Shown: positions 17,159-26,196 of the stretch, in pieces
Position numbering within the stretch: the first letter of the stretch is position 1
Layout: each line of letters opens with the position of its first letter
Assembly: GCF_902536725.1 (NCBI RefSeq)
Contig: NZ_CACAYO010000010.1
Span: 1 to 49,111, forward strand
Length of the DNA stretch: 49,111 nt
DNA from: an uncultured Prochlorococcus sp.
GTDB taxonomy: Bacteria > Cyanobacteriota > Cyanobacteriia > PCC-6307 > Cyanobiaceae
Direction: 5' to 3'
The notes under the pieces: generated by a model
Databases searched by the model: none
What the model was told of the DNA's origin: nothing
What the model saw: only the letters and a program-made list of their open reading frames with translations
Position numbers and translations under genes: made by a program

Positions 17159-17287
17159 GTTTCGATGTGACAACACGGCCATCCCCCGTTCCATGGTATG
17201 ACTCGAACTGCGCCCTCAATTGAGGGTGAACGAAAAAGTAGCGATTGCTACAAAATTATTATAAGCGTATTTTTAACTGCATGTCTA
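17159..17287 (-). promoter_or_regulatory. Promoter and structured 5' leader of the DUF4278 gene
   Basis: On the minus strand a TAGACA box (17287-17282) is followed after 18 bases by a perfect TATAAT (17263-17258). A start near 17251 would put the hairpin GTAGC-AATC-GCTAC (17251-17238) and a run of five T at the very 5' end. Next comes the perfect 14-base palindrome CCCTCAATTGAGGG (17226-17213) and a G-rich stretch (CGGGGGATGGCCG). The leader of about 93 bases is visibly more GC-rich than its surroundings, which suggests a selected RNA structure or an embedded small RNA. Confidence 0.6.
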
Positions 17288-17413
17288 GCTTTTACAAATA
17301 GAAACGAAGATTTAATGTTTTTTTAATTATTATCTTAGGTAAATTTTTTTATAAATAGTCTCTAAAAAGGATTATGTTTATATTTGGTTTAATCTTCATG
17401 TAACTATTTATTT

Positions 17414-17671
17414 ATGACAGGTTTTTTATATTTCTTGGGAAATACTTTAAGGTGGCCAGTGTTAAAGCCAAAAGAATTTTTTTCACTACATGCTTATTTT
17501 TCAATTATTTATTTGATAACTTTTACTTTGAGTAAATATGATGTAAGCCAATCAAATTTAGTTTTTACTTTAGGAATTCTTGCACCTCTTTTAATCGCTA
17601 TTGGTCAAGGACTTCCAATTGATTGCCTTGATATGGAATCATCTTTGTTGAAGGAATTAAAAACTAAATAA
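17414..17671 (+). CDS. Small membrane protein of unknown function
   Basis: An 85-residue protein with an ATG start. Two hydrophobic stretches are plausible membrane helices: about 22-41 (FFSLHAYFSIIYLITFTLS) and 48-67 (NLVFTLGILAPLLIAIGQGL). A short N-terminal part (FLGNTLRWPVLKPKEF) and a charged tail flank them. I do not recognise a family with confidence; it resembles the many conserved small membrane proteins of picocyanobacteria. It is divergent from the DUF4278 gene and converges on nfu with 21 bases between. Confidence 0.65.
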   Translation: MTGFLYFLGNTLRWPVLKPKEFFSLHAYFSIIYLITFTLSKYDVSQSNLVFTLGILAPLLIAIGQGLPIDCLDMESSLLKELKTK

Positions 17672-17692
17672 TATATTTCAGTTAAAAAATTT

Positions 17693-17938
17693 TTATAAAA
17701 CCTGGACAACTTCGCTTATTTCAGGAATCATTTCTTTTAACTTTCTTTCAATACCCATTTTGAGAGTCATAGTGCTACTTGGGCAACTACCACATGCTCC
17801 TTGAAGTCTGACTTTGACAATTGGACCATCTATTTCTGCAATCTCTACATTACCTCCATCAGAAATTAAAAAAGGTCTTAGCTCGTCAAGGACTTTTTCT
17901 ACATTTTCGTTTGTCAGCGAGAGTGTTTCAGTACTCAT
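17693..17938 (-). CDS. nfu: NifU C-terminal-domain iron-sulfur scaffold (Nfu)
   Basis: An 81-residue protein that is a stand-alone Nfu domain, which carries [4Fe-4S] clusters and passes them to target proteins; in cyanobacteria it supports photosystem I and other Fe-S enzymes. It has [18 protein letters not shown], then the cluster-binding CxxC in [14 protein letters not shown], and [18 protein letters not shown] at the end. The length is typical for the cyanobacterial NfuA form. It is divergent from mqo with 70 bases between starts. Confidence 0.93.
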   Translation of the reverse strand: MSTETLSLTNENVEKVLDELRPFLISDGGNVEIAEIDGPIVKVRLQGACGSCPSSTMTLKMGIERKLKEMIPEISEVVQVL

Positions 17939-18008
17939 AATTTTGGATTAACTTTATAATAAGCCTAGAAAGAAATCTGATTAATTGCAAAAAAGATAAT
18001 TTTCTGTT

Positions 18009-19505
18009 GTGACTTCATCTAAAAATCCCACAAATGACAATAACTACTTTGATGCAGTCTTAGTAGGAGCAGGGATAATGAGTAGTACTTTAGCCCTCCT
18101 AATTTCAGAAGTTTTACCAGATATGAAATTTCTTATTATAGAAAAATTAAATGCTCCAGGAAGTGAAAGTACTGGCGCTTTTAATAATGCAGGTACAGGA
18201 CATGCGGCTAATTGTGAATTAAACTATACCCCTTTAGATGAAAAAGGAAATATAAAAATAGATAAAGCGCTCTTAATAAATCGTTCTTTTGAAACATCCA
18301 TGTCTTTATGGGCCTCATTGTATGAAGCAGGGAAAATTGATATTAAGAAGTTTCTAAAATTTATTCCTCATATTAGCTTTGTGTCTGGTCAGGATAATAT
18401 TTCTTTTTTAAAAAAAAGATTTCAGAAAATGACCGAAAATCCTGAATTTATCGATATGGAATTTTCTACATCTTTTGATGAAATTTCATCATGGGCTCCT
18501 TTAATAACAAAAGATAGAAATCCATCTACTCAAATTGCTGCTACCAGGATAGGAAGAGGAACTGATATTAATTTTGAGGCTTTAACAAAAGAGTATTTGT
18601 CATTAGTTTCCTTAAACAAAAATGTTCAGATTAGATACAAAACAGAATTATTAGATTTAAAGAAAATTGACAAAAAACAATGGGAACTAGAAATCAGTTT
18701 TGAAGGTAGAAAAACTTCAATTAGAACTGGCTACGTTTTTCTTGGTGCTGGTGGAAAAACAATAAATTATTTACAAAAATCAAAAATTCCAGAAGCAAAA
18801 AGTTATGGTGGATTTCCTGTTAGTGGGAAATGGCTTATTTGCGAGAAAAAAGATCTAACAGAAAAACATAACTCAAAAGTTTATGGTAAAGCTGATATTG
18901 GATCGCCACCAATGTCTGTGCCTCATCTAGACACCAGATGGATTGATAATAAAAAACTTCTTTTATATGGACCTTTTGCTGGATTTACAACGAAATTTTT
19001 AAAACAAAGTTCATACTTTGACTTATTTAGTTCAATAAAAAAGAATAATATATTTTCTATGTTAGACGTTGGTTTCAAGAACAACGATTTAATTAATTAC
19101 CTAATAACACAATCATTAAAGAGCCATAACTCAAGAGTTGAGAATTTAAAGAATATGATGCCATCAGCTAATAATTCTGATTGGTATTTAATGAATGCTG
19201 GTCAAAGAGTCCAAATAATTAAAAAAACTGAAGGTGGTGGCTCTTTGAAATTTGGAACTGAGATTGTAAATTCATCTGATGGATCATTATCTGCTTTGTT
19301 AGGAGCATCTCCCGGAGCAAGTACTGCGGTCTCAATTATGGTTGAGGTTCTAGAAAAATCAGTCTTATTTTTAAACGACAAGCATAATCTAAAGAAAAAA
19401 ATAAATGACTTAATTTATCCAGAACGATCAGCCTCTGAAAAAAACAGTACCTTCATAAAAGAAATTAAAAAAAGAAACAATTCCATTTTTGGTTTCCATC
19501 CATAA
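18009..19505 (+). CDS. mqo: Malate:quinone oxidoreductase
   Basis: Mqo is a membrane-associated FAD enzyme that oxidises malate to oxaloacetate and passes electrons to quinone. The N-terminal FAD motif is [17 protein letters not shown]. It is followed by [46 protein letters not shown], the block [15 protein letters not shown], and the terminal [13 protein letters not shown] with [15 protein letters not shown]. The 498-residue length fits. The start is GTG. It partners functionally with the respiratory genes at the right end of the window, though it is not linked to them. Confidence 0.93.
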   Translation: MTSSKNPTNDNNYFDAVLVGAGIMSSTLALLISEVLPDMKFLIIEKLNAPGSESTGAFNNAGTGHAANCELNYTPLDEKGNIKIDKALLINRSFETSMSLWASLYEAGKIDIKKFLKFIPHISFVSGQDNISFLKKRFQKMTENPEFIDMEFSTSFDEISSWAPLITKDRNPSTQIAATRIGRGTDINFEALTKEYLSLVSLNKNVQIRYKTELLDLKKIDKKQWELEISFEGRKTSIRTGYVFLGAGGKTINYLQKSKIPEAKSYGGFPVSGKWLICEKKDLTEKHNSKVYGKADIGSPPMSVPHLDTRWIDNKKLLLYGPFAGFTTKFLKQSSYFDLFSSIKKNNIFSMLDVGFKNNDLINYLITQSLKSHNSRVENLKNMMPSANNSDWYLMNAGQRVQIIKKTEGGGSLKFGTEIVNSSDGSLSALLGASPGASTAVSIMVEVLEKSVLFLNDKHNLKKKINDLIYPERSASEKNSTFIKEIKKRNNSIFGFHP

Positions 19506-19560
19506 TTCTAATTAGCTAATATTAATCAAGATGTAATAAGAGGAGAATTTTTCTTTCTAT

Positions 19561-21369
19561 ATGACTGATATATCGGTTTCAAAAATTAGAAATTTCTGCA
19601 TAATCGCTCATATTGACCATGGTAAATCTACCCTTGCAGATAGGTTGCTTCAAGATACTGGTACTGTGCAGCAAAGAGATATGCAAGAACAATTTTTGGA
19701 CAGTATGGATCTTGAAAGAGAGAGAGGAATTACTATCAAGTTACAGGCCGCTAGGATGAAATATAAAGCTGACGATTCCCAAGAATATGTTTTGAACTTA
19801 ATAGATACTCCAGGGCATGTTGATTTCTCTTATGAGGTTAGTAGGTCTCTTCAAGCTTGTGAAGGCGCCTTACTTGTTGTTGATGCAAGTCAAGGAGTAG
19901 AAGCTCAAACCTTAGCTAATGTTTATCTTGCCTTAGAAAATAATCTTGAAATTATTCCTGTTTTAAATAAAGTTGATTTACCAGGGGCTGATGCTGAAAA
20001 AATAAAACAAGAAATAGAGGAAATTATTGGACTTGATACATCTAATGCAATAAATTGTTCAGCAAAAACTGGAGTTGGTATTAAAGATATTTTGGAAGCA
20101 ATCGTAAGAAGAGTACCTCCTCCTCAAGATGAAATTAAACTACCTACAAAGGCACTGATTTTTGATTCTTATTATGACCCGTACAGGGGAGTTATTGTTT
20201 ATTTTAGGGTGATATCTGGGTCTCTAAATAGGAGAGAAAAAATATTATTAATGGCAAGTAAGAAAAATTATGAACTAGATGAGATAGGAATAATGGCGCC
20301 TGATCAGCAGCAAGTTGATGAATTACATGCAGGAGAAGTTGGTTATTTAGCTGCTTCTATAAAATCAGTTGCTGATGCGAGAGTGGGAGATACGATTACT
20401 CTTTTAAATTCACCTGCCAATGATCCTTTGCCTGGATATAAGACAGCAAATCCTATGGTTTTTTGTGGCTTATTCCCGACTGATGCTGATCAATTCCCAG
20501 ATTTAAGAGTATCACTAGAAAAATTACAATTATCTGATGCAGCTTTAAAATATGAGCCTGAAACCAGTAGCGCAATGGGCTTCGGATTTAGATGCGGATT
20601 CCTAGGACTTCTTCATATGGAGATTGTTCAAGAAAGATTAGAAAGAGAATATGACTTGGATCTAATCGTAACCGCACCATCAGTAATTTATAAAGTTAAT
20701 TTAAATCAGCAGGAACATATCTTTATTGATAATCCTTCTACAATTCCTGATCCACAACTTAGAGAATCAATAGAAGAGCCTTATGTGAAAATGGAAATTT
20801 ATGCTCCCAATGAATTTAATGGAACATTAATGGGTTTATGTCAAGAAAGAAGGGGAGTATTTATAGATATGAAATACATAACAACAGATCGAGTTACTTT
20901 GATTTATGAAATTCCATTAGCAGAAGTTGTTACAGATTTCTTTGATCAAATGAAAAGTAGAACCCAAGGTTATGCATCAATGGAATATCATTTGATTGGC
21001 TATAGAAAAAATGACCTTGTTAGATTAGATGTTCTAATAAATTCAGAAAGAGCAGATCCATTAACTTCTATTGTTCATAAAGATAAGGCTTATGGAATTG
21101 GCAGAAGTTTAGTTGAGAAATTAAAAGAACTTATTCCAAAACAACAATTTAAAATTCCTATTCAGGCATCAATCGGTAGCAGGATTATTGCAAGTGAAAG
21201 CATAAGTGCTTTGCGAAAAGATGTTTTATCAAAATGTTATGGCGGGGATATTTCTAGGAAAAAGAAACTTTTAAAGAAACAAGCCAAAGGTAAAAAGAGG
21301 ATGAAGGCAATGGGTAAAGTTGAAGTCCCTCAAGAAGCTTTTATGGCAGTCTTGAAATTAAACCAGTAA
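19561..21369 (+). CDS. lepA: Elongation factor 4 (LepA) GTPase
   Basis: LepA is a ribosome-associated translational GTPase active under ionic or other stress. All G motifs are visible: G1 [16 protein letters not shown]2 region [11 protein letters not shown]3 DTPGHVDF, G4 NKVDLPGAD and G5 NCSAKTGVG. The EF4-specific C-terminal domain is present, with [20 protein letters not shown] and [20 protein letters not shown]. Its 602 residues are the usual length. A purine-rich AGGAG occurs about 15 bases before the ATG, rather far for a Shine-Dalgarno. Confidence 0.97.
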   Translation: MTDISVSKIRNFCIIAHIDHGKSTLADRLLQDTGTVQQRDMQEQFLDSMDLERERGITIKLQAARMKYKADDSQEYVLNLIDTPGHVDFSYEVSRSLQACEGALLVVDASQGVEAQTLANVYLALENNLEIIPVLNKVDLPGADAEKIKQEIEEIIGLDTSNAINCSAKTGVGIKDILEAIVRRVPPPQDEIKLPTKALIFDSYYDPYRGVIVYFRVISGSLNRREKILLMASKKNYELDEIGIMAPDQQQVDELHAGEVGYLAASIKSVADARVGDTITLLNSPANDPLPGYKTANPMVFCGLFPTDADQFPDLRVSLEKLQLSDAALKYEPETSSAMGFGFRCGFLGLLHMEIVQERLEREYDLDLIVTAPSVIYKVNLNQQEHIFIDNPSTIPDPQLRESIEEPYVKMEIYAPNEFNGTLMGLCQERRGVFIDMKYITTDRVTLIYEIPLAEVVTDFFDQMKSRTQGYASMEYHLIGYRKNDLVRLDVLINSERADPLTSIVHKDKAYGIGRSLVEKLKELIPKQQFKIPIQASIGSRIIASESISALRKDVLSKCYGGDISRKKKLLKKQAKGKKRMKAMGKVEVPQEAFMAVLKLNQ

Positions 21370-21448
21370 TTTCTTTTAATTTAAAATCTATAGCTATTTA
21401 TTTTTAAAAGAATTGGGTATATTTCATTTATATCTTTAAAAAAAGACT

Positions 21449-22294
21449 TTGGATATTAACTCATTTAATCGTGTCGGGGCAAATATCAGAAAAGCTGGAT
21501 TTTTAATTGTACTTTTTTATCTTCTTGTTGTTTTAATAATGAAATTTTTAGAGGCCAATAATTTTTTTGGCTATTCATTTTCAATGTTAAGCAACGATAT
21601 CTTTGCCCCTCCTTCTCTTAATCATTTTTGTGGCACAGATAGATTAGGAAGAGATGTTTGCTTAAGAACTTTGCAAGGATCATCATTAGCGATAGAAGTT
21701 GTATTCTTAGCTATTCTTTTTTCATTAAGTTTGGGTTTGCCATTGGGATTATTAAGTGGATATTTTGGTGGTTTTTTTGATAAATGCTTATCACTAATAA
21801 TGGATACTATTTTTTCAATACCTGTAATTTTACTTTCAGTTGTTGTGGCTTTTGTATTGGGTAAGGGTATCCTTAACGCGGCTTTGGCATTGTGTATTGT
21901 TTACTCTCCTCAATATTTTAGATTAATCAGAAATCAGACAATATTGGTTAAATCAGAAACTTATGTGGAGGCAGCTCAAGTTGCAGGAGCTGATGTAAAA
22001 AAAATTATTTTTAAATATATTCTCCCGAATGTAATAACACCATTGCCTATTCTGCTTACCCTAAATGCTGCAGATGCTGTTTTGGTATTAGGAAGTTTAG
22101 GATTTTTAGGCCTTGGCGTTCCTGCAGATGTCCCAGAGTGGGGAAGTGATTTAAATCTGGCTCTTGCCGCTTTACCTACAGGTATCTGGTGGACGGCTTT
22201 GTTCCCAGGTTTGGCAATGTTTTTTTTAGTTTTAGGTCTTTCTTTTATAGGAGAGGACCTTGAAGAAATTTTTGATAGTCAAAATTCTGAATAA
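21449..22294 (+). CDS. Peptide/nickel-type ABC transporter permease (DppC-like)
   Basis: A 281-residue inner-membrane permease of the DppC/OppC family. It has an N-terminal membrane helix (about 16-34), the segment HFCGTDRLGRDVCLRTLQG characteristic of this family just before the transport domain, several hydrophobic helices, and the EAA loop EAAQVAGAD...ILPN that couples to the ATPase. The start is TTG. No binding protein, second permease or ATPase is adjacent, so its partners must be encoded elsewhere and the substrate is unknown. It converges on trmH with two bases between the stops. Confidence 0.85.
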   Translation: MDINSFNRVGANIRKAGFLIVLFYLLVVLIMKFLEANNFFGYSFSMLSNDIFAPPSLNHFCGTDRLGRDVCLRTLQGSSLAIEVVFLAILFSLSLGLPLGLLSGYFGGFFDKCLSLIMDTIFSIPVILLSVVVAFVLGKGILNAALALCIVYSPQYFRLIRNQTILVKSETYVEAAQVAGADVKKIIFKYILPNVITPLPILLTLNAADAVLVLGSLGFLGLGVPADVPEWGSDLNLALAALPTGIWWTALFPGLAMFFLVLGLSFIGEDLEEIFDSQNSE

Positions 22295-22296
22295 AT

Positions 22297-22968
22297 TTAG
22301 TTATCTGTAACAGGATCAAGTTCACCTTGCTCATTCAACTTTGGATATTCTTTAGCTGATTTTTTATACACCGAAGCTAATTCTGGGTAACACCATTCAA
22401 AAAGTGTTTTTTGATATTCATCCATATTTAACCCTTCTCCATTAGAGGGCAATATACCTTTATTTTTTCTTTGGCGAACAGCTTCAAATAATAATATAGA
22501 AGCAGCAACTGAAACATTCAGAGATTGAACCATACCTCTCATAGGTATAAAAATTGATTGATCAACCATTGATATAAGTTCATTACTTAGTCCCCATTTT
22601 TCTGCTCCTAAAACAAAACATGTATTTTGAGAATAATCAAAATTTCTATAATCTACTGATTCACTATTAAGAGTCGTTCCATATAATTTAAAACCCTTAT
22701 CCTTTAAATCAGATATTGCCGTGATTGTGTTTTCATGATTATTCAGTCTTACCCATTTCTGACTTCCTTGAGCAGTACTATTAAAAGTCTTAACGGCATT
22801 CGTTTTGCTAATAAAATTTGCTTCGAAAACTCCCGCTGCATCACATGTCCTTAATATCGCAGATAAATTATGTGGTTTATTGACATCCTCAACTAGAACA
22901 GTCAAGTTTTTCATTCTGCAATCTAAAACACTTTTAATTCGTTCAAATCTTCTTGGCAAAATTGACAT
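22297..22968 (-). CDS. trmH: tRNA (guanosine-18-2'-O)-methyltransferase TrmH
   Basis: A 223-residue SPOUT methyltransferase that methylates the 2'-O of G18 in the tRNA D-loop. The N-terminal block MSILPRRFERIKSVLDCRMK is typical of TrmH. The SPOUT motifs follow: motif 1 NKPHNLSAILRTCDAAGV with the catalytic Arg, motif 2 CFVLGAEKWGLS, and motif 3 IPMRGMVQSLNVSVAASILL, which forms the knot and binds SAM. The C-terminal extension is also TrmH-like. ATG start; the length is normal. Confidence 0.93.
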   Translation of the reverse strand: MSILPRRFERIKSVLDCRMKNLTVLVEDVNKPHNLSAILRTCDAAGVFEANFISKTNAVKTFNSTAQGSQKWVRLNNHENTITAISDLKDKGFKLYGTTLNSESVDYRNFDYSQNTCFVLGAEKWGLSNELISMVDQSIFIPMRGMVQSLNVSVAASILLFEAVRQRKNKGILPSNGEGLNMDEYQKTLFEWCYPELASVYKKSAKEYPKLNEQGELDPVTDN

Positions 22969-23063
22969 TTATAATTTTTCATACTTTTAAATTATATTCA
23001 AAAAATATTGATTACCTATTAAATCTCTTGGTTTATAATATTTTGGTAGTTTAAATTAACTCA

Positions 23064-23267
23064 ATGGCATACATAGAATGGGACTATACAGTAATAACAA
23101 GTATGGTAGAAAAACAAGGGTGGGATTTACCTGATCGTGAATCGGAAGAATGGAATAAATTTAACGATGAATTAGGAGAAAAAATGAGAGGTGTTGGACT
23201 TATTTTTGAAAAATATTGTAAATTTACTCCTGATGTAGGAGAAGGAGTTCATCTTCTAGATGAATGA
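23064..23267 (+). CDS. Conserved-looking small protein of unknown function
   Basis: A 67-residue acidic protein, MAYIEWDYTVITSMVEKQGW at the start and ending FTPDVGEGVHLLDE. It is rich in Trp, Glu and Asp and has no membrane segment or known motif. The composition and clean ATG start suggest a real gene. It is divergent from trmH by 95 bases. I do not recognise the family. Confidence 0.6.
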   Translation: MAYIEWDYTVITSMVEKQGWDLPDRESEEWNKFNDELGEKMRGVGLIFEKYCKFTPDVGEGVHLLDE

Positions 23268-23284
23268 TCATAAATAATTTTAAA

Positions 23285-23310
23285 CCATTGATGTATCCCT
23301 TAATCAATGG
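23285..23310 (+). terminator. Weak hairpin after the 67-residue gene
   Basis: An 8-bp inverted repeat, CCATTGAT and ATCAATGG, with a ten-base loop begins 18 bases after the stop. It lacks a proper T-tract, so termination is uncertain. Confidence 0.35.
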
Positions 23311-23444
23311 CTTATTAATTAATAAGATAATATAATTTCACTAAATTAGAACTGGCAATTATTAAGGCTTTATAAAGCTTGTACTGAAAAAATTTTTTTT
23401 TATTCCACAAAAAAGTTATTTAAATTCTATATTTGAATAAAAAT

Positions 23445-23837
23445 ATGAAAAATAAGTTAACCTTTTTATTCGATGGTGGTTGCCCACTCTGCTTGAGAGA
23501 AACAAATTTTCTTAAAAAAAGAGATACCTTAAATCAAATTGCATTTATAGATATTAGTAGTAAGGATTATGATCAAAGTCTTTTTAATAACATCTCATAT
23601 TCAGAAGCTATGTCAAACCTGCATGGGATTATTGAAAATGGTGAAATTATTAGAGGACTAGATGTACTTGCATATTCTTATGAATTAGTTGGTTTAGGTT
23701 GGGTTTATTATCCCTTGAAGATTAAGCTCTTATCTCCATTATTGAGACTGGGTTACAGATATTGGGCAAAATATAGACTTCAAATTACAGGTAGATCCGA
23801 TATTGAAAAACTTTGTACCTCACAATGTGAACAATAA
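23445..23837 (+). CDS. DCC-family thiol-disulfide oxidoreductase-like protein (DUF393)
   Basis: A 130-residue protein starting KNKLTFLFDGGCPLCLRETN after the initiator Met. The DGGCPLC motif defines the DCC family, which has a thioredoxin-like CxxC. Further family features are FIDISSKDYD and the HGIIENGEIIRGLDVLAYSY block. I prefer the ATG at 23445 over a TTG four codons earlier. It opens a four-gene cassette leading to a photolyase-family gene; the TIGR03643-type gene starts three bases after its stop. A redox role is likely; the substrate is unknown. Confidence 0.82.
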   Translation: MKNKLTFLFDGGCPLCLRETNFLKKRDTLNQIAFIDISSKDYDQSLFNNISYSEAMSNLHGIIENGEIIRGLDVLAYSYELVGLGWVYYPLKIKLLSPLLRLGYRYWAKYRLQITGRSDIEKLCTSQCEQ

Positions 23838-23839
23838 AT

Positions 23840-24076
23840 ATGGAAAGTATTGATATAGACAGAATAATAGAAATGTGTTGGGAAGATAGAACACCCTTTG
23901 AAGCTATCGAGTATCAATTTGGTTTAAAAGAGGAAGAAGCGATAAAAATTATGCGTCAAAATCTTAAACCCAAATCTTTCAAAGTCTGGAGAAAGAGAGT
24001 TTCGGGAAGAAATACAAAACATATGGCCCTTAAAGATTCAACTAGATTTAAATCTACTCATAAAAGAAAATTATAA
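23840..24076 (+). CDS. TIGR03643 / DUF2805-type small protein
   Basis: A 78-residue basic protein with the family pattern IDRIIEMCWEDRTPFEAIEYQFGL, EEAIKIMRQNLKPKSFKVWRKRVSGR and a C-terminal KHMALKDSTRFKS. The first half looks like a helix-turn-helix fold. Members often sit beside photolyase/cryptochrome-type genes and DUF2256 proteins, as here. The molecular function is not established. It starts three bases after the DCC gene and ends four bases before the DUF2256 gene, so the four genes are very likely one transcript. Confidence 0.82.
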   Translation: MESIDIDRIIEMCWEDRTPFEAIEYQFGLKEEEAIKIMRQNLKPKSFKVWRKRVSGRNTKHMALKDSTRFKSTHKRKL

Positions 24077-24079
24077 ATT

Positions 24080-24211
24080 TTGAAAAATCTTTCTACTAAA
24101 ACTTGTCCTGTTTGCAATAGACCGTTTGAGTGGCGTAAAAAATGGAAAAACTGTTGGGATGATGTTATCTACTGTTCAAAAAGATGTAGTAACAGGAAGT
24201 CGCAAAGATGA
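24080..24211 (+). CDS. DUF2256 mini zinc-ribbon protein
   Basis: A 43-residue protein read from a TTG start: [14 protein letters not shown], then [10 protein letters not shown] near the end. Two CxxC-type pairs (CPVC and CSKRC) predict one zinc site. The CP.C.RPF.WRKKW pattern is that of DUF2256, a short family often encoded next to photolyase-related genes. Its TGA stop overlaps the photolyase ATG in an ATGA (24208-24211), so translation is coupled. No ATG precedes the conserved part, and the TTG lies three bases after the previous stop. Confidence 0.82.
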   Translation: MKNLSTKTCPVCNRPFEWRKKWKNCWDDVIYCSKRCSNRKSQR

Positions 24212-25698
24212 AACAAGTATCAATTATTTTTCCGAATCAACTTTTTAGAGAAAGCCCAATCTTAAAAATAAATTGTGAAGTTTTGATTTTGGAAGACTCA
24301 TTATTTTTTGGAAATGATAAATTTCATAAATTAATTAACCATAAAAATAAATTAGTTTTTCATAAAGCATCTATGCTCGCTTATAAAAATTATTTAGAAA
24401 TATCTGGCTTTAAAGTTTTATATATCGAAAACAAGAATAATATCTCTACAGTTGATTACTTATCAGAATTTATTAAAAATAAATATCAGAAAATAAATCT
24501 CATTGACCCTCATGATTTTTTAATAATGAAGAGGATTAATAATTTTGTTGAAAGTAATAATTTGGCTTTAAATATTTTGCCTTCTCCTATGTTTATGAGC
24601 AGTGAAGATTTAAAAGATTTATTTGCATCAAATGCAAAAAAACCTCTTATGGGGAGATTTTATGAGAATCAAAGAAAGAGCCAAAAGATATTAGTTAATC
24701 CTGATGATACACCCGAAGGTGGTAAATGGAGTTTCGATGAAATGAACAGAAAAAAATTACCAAAAAAAATAAATATACCCGACACACCTAAATTACAAAA
24801 AAATAAATTTGTAGTTAATGCAGAAAGGTCATTAGCCAATTTTGATATTGAGTTTATTGGAGAAAGTAATAACTTTTTATATCCAACTAATTTTGAAGAG
24901 GCAGATGAATGGTTAAATGATTTTTTTAAACATAGATTTTTCTTATTTGGAGATTATGAGGATGCTATTTCTAAAGAAAATTCTTTTTTATGGCACAGTT
25001 TACTTTCTCCTCTTTTAAATAGCGGCTTATTAACCCCAGATGTAGTAGTAAATAAAGCATTACTTTTTGCAAAAAATAATAATGTTCCTATTAACTCTTT
25101 AGAGGGTTTTATTCGTCAAATTATTGGATGGAGAGAATTTATTTGCCTCGTCTATAAAAAGTACGGAACAAAGATGCGAAATAGCAATTTTTGGAATTTT
25201 GAAGATAAGCCAATTCCAAAATCTTTTTATCAAGGAAATACAGGAATTGAACCAGTAGACGTTGTTATAAAAAATATTATTAAATTTGGTTATTGTCATC
25301 ATATTGAGCGGCTAATGATTATTGGCAACTTTATGCTCCTATGTAGAATTCACCCCAACCAAGTTTATAAATGGTTTATGGAAATGTTTATTGATTCCTA
25401 TGATTGGGTTATGGTCCCAAATGTTTACGGAATGAGTCAGTTTAGTGATGGTGGTATCTTTTCAACGAAGCCATATATATCAAGCTCTAATTATGTAAAA
25501 AAAATGTCTAATTTTAAAAGTGGCCCATGGTGTGAAATATGGGATGGCTTATTTTGGAAATTTATCAAAGATAATGAAAGCTTTTTTAGAAAGCAATATC
25601 GTCTGGCAATGTTAACGAGAAATCTCGATAAAATGTCAGAGGAAAAATTAAATAACCACTTAAAAACGGCCGACAAATTTTTAAGAGATATTCAATAA
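24208..25698 (+). CDS. (6-4)/FeS-BCP-type photolyase-cryptochrome family protein, apparently without its Fe-S ligands
   Basis: A 496-residue protein of the photolyase-related DPRP/FeS-BCP group (Agrobacterium PhrB type), light-driven repair enzymes using FAD. The N-terminal alpha/beta antenna domain starts [16 protein letters not shown]. The C-terminal FAD domain has [29 protein letters not shown] and [20 protein letters not shown]. The four cysteines that bind a [4Fe-4S] cluster in PhrB seem absent: the first aligns with Pro349, and the CxxC loop is shortened to [13 protein letters not shown], whose Cys442 is off register by one. FAD-site residues look intact, so it may still be active. It ends the DCC-TIGR03643-DUF2256 cassette. 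Confidence 0.85.
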   Translation: MKQVSIIFPNQLFRESPILKINCEVLILEDSLFFGNDKFHKLINHKNKLVFHKASMLAYKNYLEISGFKVLYIENKNNISTVDYLSEFIKNKYQKINLIDPHDFLIMKRINNFVESNNLALNILPSPMFMSSEDLKDLFASNAKKPLMGRFYENQRKSQKILVNPDDTPEGGKWSFDEMNRKKLPKKINIPDTPKLQKNKFVVNAERSLANFDIEFIGESNNFLYPTNFEEADEWLNDFFKHRFFLFGDYEDAISKENSFLWHSLLSPLLNSGLLTPDVVVNKALLFAKNNNVPINSLEGFIRQIIGWREFICLVYKKYGTKMRNSNFWNFEDKPIPKSFYQGNTGIEPVDVVIKNIIKFGYCHHIERLMIIGNFMLLCRIHPNQVYKWFMEMFIDSYDWVMVPNVYGMSQFSDGGIFSTKPYISSSNYVKKMSNFKSGPWCEIWDGLFWKFIKDNESFFRKQYRLAMLTRNLDKMSEEKLNNHLKTADKFLRDIQ

Positions 25699-26196
25699 AT
25701 TAAGAGTAATAACTGACTGTTGTCTTTGAAAAATTAAAAGAATATTATTTTGTGAAGAAATATTAAGTACGGATGTTAGCTTTAAAAAATTATATTTATC
25801 TAATGGAAATGGGAACACTTTTTTAAAAAAGTAATTCGACGGGAATTATCACTTTTTCTGAATTAGATTGGATAACTACTCATCAATCTAATTTCACTAG
25901 GTTGGAGGAATCCATAGCAATTAGATTAGGCAGAATGCTTGATGCAGGATCTATCAATATTGGTTGCCGTTTGGAATCCTGAATAAGTTTTTTTATTTTA
26001 ATAATGAAGTTTCAAAAACAGAAAAAAATATTTTTCGGGAAAGACTCCATTCTTTAAATATCTTTCTTTTTTTAGGATTTAATCTTTAACTTATTTCTAT
26101 GTTAGGTATTATTTGGTTTAATTCTGCAATTGAAAAAGTAGTTTAAATTTTTGAATTTTTTGTATATTAAAGTTATCTTTAAAAATTAATTATATT
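25699..26196 (+). other. Longest intergenic stretch, with one coding-like fragment
   Basis: These 498 AT-rich bases between the photolyase and rsmB hold no tRNA, no repeat and no clear promoter. The middle contains a coding-like segment (25845-25982, listed separately). Two tiny ATG frames downstream (MKFQKQKKIF... and MLGIIWFNSAIEKVV) are too short to support as genes. Confidence 0.6.
25845..25982 (+). pseudogene. Small protein gene with a non-standard start, or its remnant
   Basis: The frame reads IITFSELDWITTHQSNFTRL and continues through EESIAIRLGRMLDAGSINIG to a TGA at 25980-25982, about 45 residues. Composition and a mixed-charge helix pattern look like real protein, unlike the neighbouring AT-rich spacer. 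No ATG, GTG or TTG precedes the conserved-looking part. An in-frame ATG at 25803 is separated by a TAA next to a T6A6 run, which could mark an indel or nonsense change. It could start at ATT (25845), at TTG inside the frame, or be a decayed gene. Confidence 0.4.

Noticed and set aside
17195..17215. tRNA-like T-loop sequence GTTCGAGTC on the minus strand
   Set aside because: The flanks do not form a T-arm and no D-arm, anticodon arm or acceptor stem can be built.
26004..26144. Tiny ATG frames after the photolyase (MKFQKQKKIF..., MLGIIWFNSAIEKVV)
   Set aside because: Only 15-17 residues, no ribosome binding site and no family pattern.
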